Source: Spirochaetota bacterium (GTDB taxonomy: Bacteria > Spirochaetota > Leptospiria > Turneriellales > Turneriellaceae). Taken from it: DNA of 6,047 nt. The stretch lies in assembly GCA_963205035.1 (NCBI GenBank), contig CAUJII010000244.1, forward strand, positions 1 to 6,047, given 5' to 3'. A model generated the notes under the pieces. It had not been told where the DNA came from, did no database searches, and saw only the letters and a list, made by a program, of their open reading frames with translations. The position numbers and the translations under genes were made by a program. Of this stretch, positions 1-5,641 are shown one piece after another. Numbering within the stretch: the first letter of the stretch is position 1; each line of letters begins with the position of its first letter.

Positions 1-326
1 TATTTTGCTAAGCGCGCTTCAATTTCTGTTTCTTTTTCAATCTCGACCTTGAGCTCTTTACGCGTCGGCAAGGGCATGCTCAAGAGCTTGAAGACGGCAC
101 TTTGGGGATTCAAAACCATCACCCAAAAACCAGCCATGAGATAAAAGAGAGCGGCCCCACCCGGTAAAAATGCCTCGAGGCGCATTTTATCGGGCAGAAG
201 TAAAAAAAAACCTGTTGTAAGAAGAACTCCCACAAGCCAGAGTGGCTTATGGAAGCTCGCTTTGTAAGCGTAAACTGGAATCAGCGCAAAAGCTAAACTC
301 AGCGGAAAACCCAGTAAGGCTTCCAC
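1..326 (-). CDS. Small membrane protein of unknown function after rpsR, cut by the left edge
   Basis: I do not recognise this protein. Reading the minus strand from a GTG at 324-326 gives 108 codons without a stop. Three hydrophobic segments are visible at about residues 3-20, 29-45 and 53-72, followed by a charged, probably cytoplasmic and helical stretch (about 86-108, rich in K, E and R). The GTG lies 9 bases after the rpsR stop and in the same frame, so translation is probably coupled; I see no good Shine-Dalgarno. The two remaining bases at the edge read TA, so the next codon may be a stop (TAA/TAG) or the gene may continue. Many bacteria place a membrane protein (DUF2232/YybS type) between rpsR and rplI; position fits, but this is shorter and I cannot confirm the family. 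A run of nine A (202-210, T9 in the mRNA) lies in segment 2. Confidence 0.7.
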   Translation of the reverse strand, partial: MEALLGFPLSLAFALIPVYAYKASFHKPLWLVGVLLTTGFFLLLPDKMRLEAFLPGGAALFYLMAGFWVMVLNPQSAVFKLLSMPLPTRKELKVEIEKETEIEARLAK

Positions 327-335
327 GGTATTTTT

Positions 336-626
336 TTAGACTGAGAATGGCATAAAGCCTGCGTTGCGAGCTTTTTTGATTGCCTTCGCGACAACGCGTT
401 GGTGGCGTGCGCATGTCCCAGTAAGCCTCCGTGGTAAAATTTTGCCTTTGTTTGAGACGAGCTTCACAAGCACATCGACGCGCTTGTAGTCTATCGCCAT
501 GTCTTTTACTTCGCAAAAGCGGCAGGTTCTTTTTTTGAAACGCGGGCCTCTATCGCCGCGCCCTTTTCTTTCTTCACGATCCCCGCCTTCTTCTCTGCGC
601 GGTTCTCTTTCTTGACGTTCTTCCAT
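336..626 (-). CDS. rpsR: 30S ribosomal protein S18
   Basis: S18 is a small-subunit platform protein that pairs with S6 and binds the central domain of 16S rRNA. The 96-residue product has the family core from about residue 34 to the end: a CxxC at C35/C38, the YKRVDVL segment (47-53), GKILPRRLTG (61-70) and CARHQR (72-77). C35, C38, C72 and H75 form a complete zinc-binding set, so this is the zinc-containing (C+) form. The first 33 residues are an unusually charged extension made almost only of R, E, D, G and K; typical S18 proteins are about 75-90 residues. The ATG at 624-626 is preceded by GAGG with a 5-base spacer, which supports this start. It lies 16 bases after ssb and is read from the rpsF promoter. 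Confidence 0.97.
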   Translation of the reverse strand: MEERQEREPRREEGGDREERKGRGDRGPRFKKRTCRFCEVKDMAIDYKRVDVLVKLVSNKGKILPRRLTGTCARHQRVVAKAIKKARNAGFMPFSV

Positions 627-642
627 GATTTCCTCTTCGTTC

Positions 643-1083
643 TTAAAACGGTATTTCGTCGTCGCTCATCGCCCCGGTATCAAACGCGGCGGCTGAAGAG
701 GACGGCCCTGAATCGACTATTTCACGAGGAGAGCTCCCCCCGTCTTGTTTTGCATCTAAGAATTGAAAACCCTCGACGTGGATTTCAACCTTGCTTTGCT
801 TTTTACCATCCGCGGCTTCCCACGAAGACCAGCGTAAGCCGCCTTCGACACAAATGCGCCGGCCCTTCTGCAAGTACTTGTGGATTGTTTCGGCGGGTTT
901 GCCCCACGCGACGCAATCGAAGAACCCAACCTCTTCGCGGCTTTCGCCCGTTTGCTTGTTGTAGATGCTACGGTTCGAGGCCAAAGAGAAGCGGCAAAAG
1001 TATGCTCCTGAATTTGTGGATTTTAGCTCTGGGTCGCGGGTTAAGCGACCAATCAAGATAACGCGGTTGATGTCGCTTGCCAT
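643..1083 (-). CDS. ssb: Single-stranded DNA-binding protein
   Basis: SSB coats single-stranded DNA as a tetramer in replication, repair and recombination and recruits partner proteins through its acidic tip. The 146-residue product opens with the family signature INRVILIGRLTRDPEL (5-20), carries an OB fold to about residue 110 (FFDCVAWGKPAE, YLQKGRRICVEG), then a short serine/glycine-rich linker, and ends in DDEIPF, a textbook SSB C-terminal tip. The ATG at 1081-1083 follows the rpsF stop after a single base and has no clear Shine-Dalgarno of its own, so it is likely translated by coupling to rpsF. The gene between rpsF and rpsR is the usual housekeeping copy. Nothing suggests damage or transfer. 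Confidence 0.97.
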   Translation of the reverse strand: MASDINRVILIGRLTRDPELKSTNSGAYFCRFSLASNRSIYNKQTGESREEVGFFDCVAWGKPAETIHKYLQKGRRICVEGGLRWSSWEAADGKKQSKVEIHVEGFQFLDAKQDGGSSPREIVDSGPSSSAAAFDTGAMSDDEIPF

Positions 1084-1084
1084 G

Positions 1085-1381
1085 TTATGCCGTTGCCGGA
1101 AGCACGGTAATCATCGCCTTAAGCACCCCTGCGTTCACACGCAAGTCGCCGTTGATTGCCTGAATGGCTTCTCCTTCACTCTTGAAGCCGTAGTAGAAGT
1201 AGTGACCCCGGTCTTGTTTTTTTGAAAGATGGAATAAACGCCTTGCACCCCAATCTTCTTTCTGCGTAATTTCGGCGCCCCGTTTTGCCAACGTGCTTTC
1301 CACGTCTTCGCGTGAGCGCGTTTTCGCATCTTGGTTTTTGTCGGATAGGACAAGAACCAATTCATAATTTTTCACTGCCAT
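1085..1381 (-). CDS. rpsF: 30S ribosomal protein S6
   Basis: S6 is the partner of S18 on the 30S platform. The product is 98 residues, the usual length. It begins MAVKNYELVLVLS, the first beta strand of the S6 fold, and contains KEDWGARRLFHLSKKQDRGHYF-type core residues (about 41-63), where the conserved WG and the basic stretch before the aromatic strand are visible. The start ATG (1379-1381) has a strong AGGAGG four bases upstream (1386-1391 on the plus strand), the best ribosome binding site in the window. It is the first gene of the rpsF-ssb-rpsR operon and sits about 65 bases downstream of a good sigma-70-type promoter. I looked in the leader for the CCG-containing S6:S18 autoregulatory RNA motif known from other bacteria and did not find it. 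Confidence 0.96.
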   Translation of the reverse strand: MAVKNYELVLVLSDKNQDAKTRSREDVESTLAKRGAEITQKEDWGARRLFHLSKKQDRGHYFYYGFKSEGEAIQAINGDLRVNAGVLKAMITVLPATA

Positions 1382-1424
1382 AAAACCTCCTATGGTTTTC
1401 TAGGGGAAGTGCATAGCCTGCCCC

Positions 1425-1441
1425 AGAAGGTAGCCCCTTCT
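1425..1441 (-). promoter_or_regulatory. Small hairpin in the rpsF leader
   Basis: A perfect 6-bp stem (AGAAGG at 1425-1430, CCTTCT at 1436-1441) closes a 5-base loop. It would lie at or very near the 5' end of the rpsF mRNA if the promoter at 1448-1476 is used. It may protect the 5' end or take part in S6/S18 feedback, but it lacks a recognisable S6:S18 motif; its role is unproven. Confidence 0.35.
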
Positions 1442-1447
1442 CTTGCG

Positions 1448-1476
1448 TTTAGACACACTGGAAAGCAAAAAGTCAA
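1448..1476 (-). promoter_or_regulatory. Sigma-70-type promoter of the rpsF operon
   Basis: On the minus strand TTGACT (1471-1476; 5 of 6 matches to TTGACA) is separated by exactly 17 bases from TCTAAA (1448-1453; 4 of 6 matches to TATAAT). Transcription would start near 1441, leaving a leader of about 60 bases before rpsF. The upstream edge touches the large palindrome at 1480-1560 with only three bases between. No other promoter of this quality was found by eye in the region. Confidence 0.65.
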
Positions 1477-1479
1477 GGA

Positions 1480-1560
1480 GGGCGCGGGAAAAATCAGGTG
1501 GGGCCACGGCAAATTTTTTTTGCAAAGCATAAGAAGCCCTACCTGATTTATCCCGCGCCC
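1480..1560. repeat. Large imperfect palindrome upstream of the rpsF promoter
   Basis: The arm 1480-1504 is the reverse complement of 1536-1560 at 23 of 25 positions (mismatches at the 11th and 21st base of the arm). The 31-base centre (1505-1535) holds a second small inverted repeat (GCAAA / TTTGC) around a T-tract. Both arms start with a GC-only block GGGCGCGGG. It lies between the cyclase stop (1581) and the rpsF -35 box (1476). No T-run directly follows the stem on either strand, so it is not a textbook rho-independent terminator. It could be a 3' end/processing structure for the cyclase mRNA, a protein-binding palindrome for the rpsF promoter, or a small dispersed repeat element. Confidence 0.75.
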
Positions 1561-1572
1561 AAGATGGGCGCG
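1554..1572 (-). terminator. Candidate terminator hairpin after the cyclase gene
   Basis: CGCGCCC (1566-1572 read on the minus strand) pairs perfectly with GGGCGCG (1554-1560) over a 5-base loop (1561-1565), starting nine bases after the cyclase stop. The strong GC stem suits a 3' end structure, but the following bases are GGATAAATC rather than a T-run, so any termination would be weak or Rho-assisted. The distal arm is the same sequence that forms the outer arm of the 25-bp palindrome, so the two structures exclude each other. Confidence 0.35.
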
Positions 1573-1580
1573 CTCGCCCC

Positions 1581-2192
1581 CTACTTCTGCCATTTCAAAA
1601 CATAATGGCCTGCGGGAGTCGGTTGAAATTCAAATTCACTGGAATTTGAAAATACCGTATAGACTTCAGGGGTTACAAGTATTTCATACGCTTCGGCCGT
1701 ATCTTCACCGAGCTTGCTCGCACTATTGACCTGATGGCCATAGACATCCAGATCACCGATGCGCAGAACTTCACCATACCCTATACCCACGCAGAGCAAG
1801 ACTTGCTCTTCGGCGAGTCTATTTTCATTATATTTTAGCAGCGTCTGTTGCATCGCAACCGCTGATTGCATCGCTTTCTGCGCGTTTCGAAAAATCACGA
1901 GCAAACTATCGCCTTCTGCCTTGAGAAGAACGCCATCATGGTCCTCGATAATTGGAATAAGCATGCGCTCGGATTCAAAAATTGTTTGTAAGAAATGAAT
2001 AATCCCAAATTTTGCGACATTGCGCGAAAACCCCGAAAGGTCGGTAAACATAATAGCCCACGTTTCGCCGAAGAGATCCCAAATACGCTTATCGATCTTG
2101 TCCTTATCGGCCCCAGGTTTCAGCCTGTCTTCAATCAGGCGTTCCAGCCTATCTTCGCTTGCGCTTGCTCCAATGACTCTACGGTATGCCAT
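1581..2192 (-). CDS. Soluble single-domain class III adenylate cyclase
   Basis: Class III cyclases make cAMP from ATP with two metal ions, as dimers with shared active sites. This 203-residue protein is one catalytic domain preceded by about 40 charged, probably helical residues; no membrane segment or sensor domain is present, so it should be cytoplasmic. Visible residues: metal-binding D51 (FTDLSGF) and D95 (KAEGDSLLVIF), K91 and D149 at the two base-selecting positions, which favour ATP over GTP, and N156 of the transition-state pair. The partner arginine four residues on is K160 (NSASK). I recall similar VNxASKLGED motifs in other bacterial single-domain cyclases, so this may be a family trait. 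The start at 2190-2192 is preferred over a more upstream TTG/ATG because AAAGGAG lies five bases before it. Nucleotide choice and activity are untested. Confidence 0.88.
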   Translation of the reverse strand: MAYRRVIGASASEDRLERLIEDRLKPGADKDKIDKRIWDLFGETWAIMFTDLSGFSRNVAKFGIIHFLQTIFESERMLIPIIEDHDGVLLKAEGDSLLVIFRNAQKAMQSAVAMQQTLLKYNENRLAEEQVLLCVGIGYGEVLRIGDLDVYGHQVNSASKLGEDTAEAYEILVTPEVYTVFSNSSEFEFQPTPAGHYVLKWQK

Positions 2193-2204
2193 AATATCTC
2201 CTTT
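2193..2204 (-). promoter_or_regulatory. Ribosome binding site that fixes the cyclase start
   Basis: AAAGGAG (2198-2204 on the plus strand, read on the minus strand) stands five bases before the ATG at 2190-2192. A longer reading frame continues upstream to 2249, but that start lacks such a site and the extra 19 residues resemble no part of the domain. Confidence 0.7.
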
Positions 2205-2319
2205 AATTTGACCTTGCGACGGATTTCGCAGCCCTTCGCCGGGCGGCAATCAGAATACAGGGGCACAGGAGCACACCCTCCTCTCCTTGACGACCTCTCT
2301 CTTGACCATTTTTAGACAG
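2205..2319. promoter_or_regulatory. Divergent intergenic region between cyclase and TRAP-subunit genes
   Basis: This stretch must hold the start signals for both divergent units. On the plus strand three -35-like hexamers are visible (TTGACC 2208-2213, TTGACG 2287-2292, TTGACC 2302-2307), but none has a convincing -10 box at 16-18 bases. A short hairpin (AGGAG 2267-2271, CTCCT 2278-2282) lies in the middle. I cannot place a promoter with confidence on either strand. Confidence 0.35.
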
Positions 2320-2802
2320 ATGGCGAATTCGATACCTCGTACAATAGAAAAGACAAACAAGCCGCCTTTTGCATGGCTTGCAAAAATTGAACTCTATTTT
2401 GCGGCGGCGGCAGTCACCCTCTTGGTCCTCACATCGCTCTCCATTATTCTCATCCGCTCGATAAGCCATTCTGCGTGGGCAGTGTCGGCGGTCGACACAC
2501 TGTCGGCCTACCCGTCACACCTGATGCTCGTCGCGGCACTCCTCGGCGGTTCGTTGGCAATTTCGCGTGGCGAAAGTTTGCGTATGGAAGTCCTCAACAG
2601 TTTTTTTTCACAAGCGCGTAAACGAACAATCGAAAAAATTGTTGCAGCGTTTGCGTTCGTGTTTTTCTCTCTCTTCTTGGGATTAGCGATTCGGTACGCA
2701 ACGATTGATTTTCGTTGGATTGTCGTCCTTCTTTACTTTCCACTCTTCTTTCTGATTGCGCTCAAGCTCTTTATCTCCATTTATTTTCATAAAGCACCAT
2801 GA
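2320..2802 (+). CDS. DctQ-like TRAP transporter small membrane subunit
   Basis: DctQ is the four-helix small subunit of tripartite ATP-independent periplasmic (TRAP) transporters; it pairs with the large permease DctM and a periplasmic binding protein DctP to import organic acids and related solutes. The 160-residue product has hydrophobic segments at about 25-45, 66-82, 107-124 and 133-154. The block AALLGGSLAISRGESLRMEVL (72-92) matches the DctQ signature of a helix followed by RGExxR and an amphipathic helix. The loop between the last two helices is short. Neither DctM nor DctP is nearby, so partners would be elsewhere or absent. The start is uncertain: ATG 2320 has no clear Shine-Dalgarno, and in-frame TTG codons at 2287 and 2302 are alternatives. 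Its stop overlaps the next gene's start (ATGA), so it opens a three-gene operon. Confidence 0.68.
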   Translation: MANSIPRTIEKTNKPPFAWLAKIELYFAAAAVTLLVLTSLSIILIRSISHSAWAVSAVDTLSAYPSHLMLVAALLGGSLAISRGESLRMEVLNSFFSQARKRTIEKIVAAFAFVFFSLFLGLAIRYATIDFRWIVVLLYFPLFFLIALKLFISIYFHKAP

Positions 2803-4796
2803 ATAACACACGCCTCTCTCTTGCGGCATCGTTTGCCTTTCTTGTGCCCTCGATTTCATGCGCGTCGGCTTGGGCTGTACGTTCCGTTGCAGGTGTCGCC
2901 ACTCAATGGGAAAAGGGCTTCGCGGTGGACTATACCTTTGCCGTGCGCGACAAAAGCCTTTCTAAAATAGCAAAACTCGACACACAGTTCTTCACTCCGG
3001 AAACCGATATTACAGCACTGCAAATTGCACCAGAGCGTGCTGTGGTGGGTACATCCAACCGAGGGATTTTTGAATCGCATGACGGGGGCCACACTTGGAC
3101 GCATGCAGATGTTCAAAAAATACCGATGGCTCAAGACAGTGAGAACCAAAGACGCGTCTATGCGTTCGACAACACGGCGTCCTTTGCAACGCAGAAGCAC
3201 GACGTGCTCCTGCGCCAACGGGAACCGGGGCACGCATGGCAGCCTCTGAAGACCAACCTCAGGCGATCCGTAATTTATACGGCAGTACACCGAGGAAAAA
3301 ACTCTCTCTTTGTAGGGACCTCGGTCAATGGGCTGAGCGTTGCCGCGTTAAGCGACGCGGCACTTCAGAAAGCGCAAGACACGAACCAGACTCTTTCGCT
3401 TAAGTTCCACTCGCTGAACTCGGGTCTACCGGGCAAGCGGCATGACAGCACACTCTTCATCTACGAAGAAATCCAAGCCATTTACGAAACCGATGCGGGT
3501 GACGTACTCCTGGCGACCGGCCCCCGGCCAGCCGTCTTTGTTAAAAAGAAAAACTCCAACCGCTTTCAAGAAATCAAAGTCAATGGCCTGAGTCAGACGA
3601 TGGACGAATGCCCCTCGCTCACCAGCGCGCAAAAAGATCAAATTATTCTTTCCTGCAGGCGTGGTGTGTGGGTAGGGTCGCCCTCTTCGCCCCAGTGGGA
3701 GTTCACCCCGCAAGAAAAAATCCTTCCCGATATCAAGACTCTTGCAGCTTATTCGTTTATCAATACAGACGGCAACGCAATAACCTACTGGAAGAGCGCG
3801 TCGCATCTAACAGAGGCAAAAAAGGCGCGCATGAAAAATAGCGAGAACCAAAGGCTTCTTTATAGCTCGCCCTTTACTTGGCACAAGAAGAAAGCTAAAG
3901 TATTGAGCGAACTGTCGCATGACTTCTGGACAGGTCTCGTCATCGACGGCAAAGACGATTTCGGCATTATCCGCTTCGACTCGCAGGTGCCTTTAGCGCG
4001 GTCCATCGGCGCAGTCCGGCCTCTCTATAAGCTCGCCGACGTTGTGCGCGATGTTCACGCACTCAAAAAGCGCGTCGTGGTGCGGCTTGTCGTCTTCAAA
4101 GACCCCAAACTTTTTGAACGCGAGGGCTATGCAATCCGCGATGCCGGCGGCGGCAAATGGATTGGCTCGCCCAAAGAGCGCTGGGTTGACCCGTATAACC
4201 CGAACCTCATTAGCGAATACTACGCGCCTCTCGTGAAAGAAATCACAGCCGCAGGCGTCGACGAAATCCAGCTCGACTATATCCGCTTTCCCTCAGACGG
4301 TGCCATTGGTCGGTGCCGGTACTCCCACAAAAAAAGTGAGCACTACGCATCGGAAGCCCTCGAGAATTTCCTTGTGGGTGTGCGCGCTGCGACGGATTTA
4401 CCTATCGGTGCGGACATCTATGGGTATAACGGCATGTACCGCGTCCCCGGGTCAATCGGGCAAGACGCAGAAGTCTATGGAAAAATTCTGGACGTTATTT
4501 CACCGATGCACTACAGCTCGCATTTCGGCAACGATTACATGAGAGAGTTTCCGCGTGACGAACGTGCGTACCAGTTGCTTTATTTGGCGCTCTCAAGAGG
4601 GACTTATTACGCGCACGGAAACTTTGTGATTCGGCCTTACTTGCAAGCCTTCCCCATGAAGAACGGTATTTGGGGTTATGGCAAGAAATACTTCGCCGAC
4701 CAAATCAAGGGAAGCGCCGACGGCGGCGGGAGCGGATTCATGTTCTGGGGTATGCTTGACCACATGATTCTTGTACGCAAGACGCAGACAGAGTGA
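2799..4796 (+). CDS. Exported propeller plus DUF4015/GHL10-type putative glycoside hydrolase
   Basis: The 665-residue product has an export signal: basic N-terminus, hydrophobic core (about 6-20) and an AWA site, so cleavage after A26 is likely; C21 makes a poor lipobox, so a lipoprotein is less likely. Residues about 30-370 look like beta-propeller blades, with one clear Asp-box (S93, D95, G97, T99, W100) and repeated strand-like VGTS/LATG/ILSC segments. Residues about 378-660 match the DUF4015 putative glycoside hydrolase domain: VIDGKDDFG (381-388), RLVVFKD, WVDPY (462-466), the hallmark DEIQLDYIRFPSD (488-500), then ISPMHYSS and MFWGM near the end. D488, E489 and D493 are the likely catalytic-region acids. 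Such domains form TIM barrels thought to act on extracellular or periplasmic glycans; the substrate is unknown. It overlaps both neighbours by four bases, has no Shine-Dalgarno, and is probably translated by coupling. Confidence 0.85.
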   Translation: MNNTRLSLAASFAFLVPSISCASAWAVRSVAGVATQWEKGFAVDYTFAVRDKSLSKIAKLDTQFFTPETDITALQIAPERAVVGTSNRGIFESHDGGHTWTHADVQKIPMAQDSENQRRVYAFDNTASFATQKHDVLLRQREPGHAWQPLKTNLRRSVIYTAVHRGKNSLFVGTSVNGLSVAALSDAALQKAQDTNQTLSLKFHSLNSGLPGKRHDSTLFIYEEIQAIYETDAGDVLLATGPRPAVFVKKKNSNRFQEIKVNGLSQTMDECPSLTSAQKDQIILSCRRGVWVGSPSSPQWEFTPQEKILPDIKTLAAYSFINTDGNAITYWKSASHLTEAKKARMKNSENQRLLYSSPFTWHKKKAKVLSELSHDFWTGLVIDGKDDFGIIRFDSQVPLARSIGAVRPLYKLADVVRDVHALKKRVVVRLVVFKDPKLFEREGYAIRDAGGGKWIGSPKERWVDPYNPNLISEYYAPLVKEITAAGVDEIQLDYIRFPSDGAIGRCRYSHKKSEHYASEALENFLVGVRAATDLPIGADIYGYNGMYRVPGSIGQDAEVYGKILDVISPMHYSSHFGNDYMREFPRDERAYQLLYLALSRGTYYAHGNFVIRPYLQAFPMKNGIWGYGKKYFADQIKGSADGGGSGFMFWGMLDHMILVRKTQTE

Positions 4797-5620
4797 ACTT
4801 TCAACCCCCGCGCATCTCGCCTGTCGTCTTGCGACTCATCCTGTTGCAACTCATGATTGGCCTCGGCCTCTTATTTCAGTCGCTCTTTTTTAGCTTCTCG
4901 GTTATACGCCAATATCTCGAACTGAGCTTCACGGGAGTTTCTACACACTATTACTTCTGGCAGTTTTTTAGCGCACCGCTCGTGCACAGCGATGGCTTGC
5001 AGCTTTTCTTCAACCTCCTCACGCTGTATATGTTCGGCATCGACTTAGAACAAAGGTGGAGTTCAAAAGGTTTTTTTCGCTATTTTCTCTTCTGCGCATT
5101 AGCATCCTCTCTCACATTTTTCCTGCTCGCATGGGCCATTCCGTCGATGCGGAGCGATACTTTCAGCGGGTCGACAGGCGCTATCTTAGGACTACTCATC
5201 GCATACGCTGTCTACTGGCCCGAAAGACAGGTTTACTTTTTCTTTCTATTTCCAATGCGAATGAAAGTTGTCGTTCTAATCACGGGCCTTTTGGCGCTGT
5301 GGTATGCAGTTTCGAGCGCATCCTATTCGCTTGGAGCAACCGCACACTTAGGTGGACTCGTTGCCGCAGGGATTCTCCTTTTTGCGACAGGAGGAGAACC
5401 CACGCGCATCGGCCGTGTCTTCGATGCGTGGAGTGCGAAATTCAAGACACGCCAAACAAAAAAGAGCGAAGTGCTACAAGGCGCCACCCACTTAGAGCTA
5501 GAAGCAAGAATCGACGTTATTTTGGATAAAATTTCGCGTGGCGGCATGAGTTCGCTTTCCGCCGCCGAGAAAAAATTCCTGCGCGACGCCTCGGATCGAA
5601 TGAACAAGACGCGGCATTGA
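4793..5620 (+). CDS. Rhomboid-family membrane protein with altered active site
   Basis: Rhomboids are membrane serine proteases using a Ser-His dyad inside the bilayer. The 275-residue product has the fold: FSAPLVHSDGLQLFFNLLTLYMFG (about 58-81), an ExR segment after it, the GxxG turn at the start of helix 4 (GSTGAILGLL, 126-135) and AHLGG with H185 in helix 6. Against E. coli GlpG, H65 and N74 match H145 and N154, H185 matches H254, but Q70 replaces H150 and T128 replaces the nucleophile S201. So the dyad is Thr-His; it may be a weak enzyme or a pseudoprotease. After a basic linker (about 205-230), residues about 235-272 (IDVILDKISRGG, LSAAEKKFL) resemble the small C-terminal domain seen on many bacterial rhomboids (DUF6576 type, from memory). 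The start is GTG in a GTGA overlap with the previous gene. Confidence 0.85.
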   Translation: MNFQPPRISPVVLRLILLQLMIGLGLLFQSLFFSFSVIRQYLELSFTGVSTHYYFWQFFSAPLVHSDGLQLFFNLLTLYMFGIDLEQRWSSKGFFRYFLFCALASSLTFFLLAWAIPSMRSDTFSGSTGAILGLLIAYAVYWPERQVYFFFLFPMRMKVVVLITGLLALWYAVSSASYSLGATAHLGGLVAAGILLFATGGEPTRIGRVFDAWSAKFKTRQTKKSEVLQGATHLELEARIDVILDKISRGGMSSLSAAEKKFLRDASDRMNKTRH

Positions 5621-5641
5621 AGGTTCCCGCACAGGCTCTAA

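Noticed and set aside
1382..1447. S6:S18 autoregulatory RNA motif in the rpsF leader
   Set aside because: The leader has a small hairpin, but no bulge or loop with the conserved CCG that the known motif needs.
1390..1593. Small open frame on the minus strand in the cyclase-rpsF gap
   Set aside because: It runs through the palindrome and the promoter, has no ribosome binding site and encodes nothing recognisable.
2193..2249. Longer cyclase start at 2249 adding 19 residues
   Set aside because: No ribosome binding site at that start; the start at 2190-2192 has AAAGGAG at ideal distance.
2287..2345. TTGACG/TTGACC boxes with TACAAT (2340-2345) as a plus-strand promoter for the DctQ-like gene
   Set aside because: The spacing from either box to TACAAT is over 30 bases and the -10-like bases at 17-18 (TTTTAG/TTTAGA) match only 3 of 6; a start at this place would also leave no usable start codon.
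2856..3290. Long open frames antisense to the propeller region and other overlapping frames (3426-3806, 5056-5529, 612-1061)
   Set aside because: They are shadows of well-supported genes, with compositions unlike real proteins and no start signals.
5621..5641. Bidirectional terminator between the convergent genes
   Set aside because: The 21-base gap has no inverted repeat or T-run by eye.
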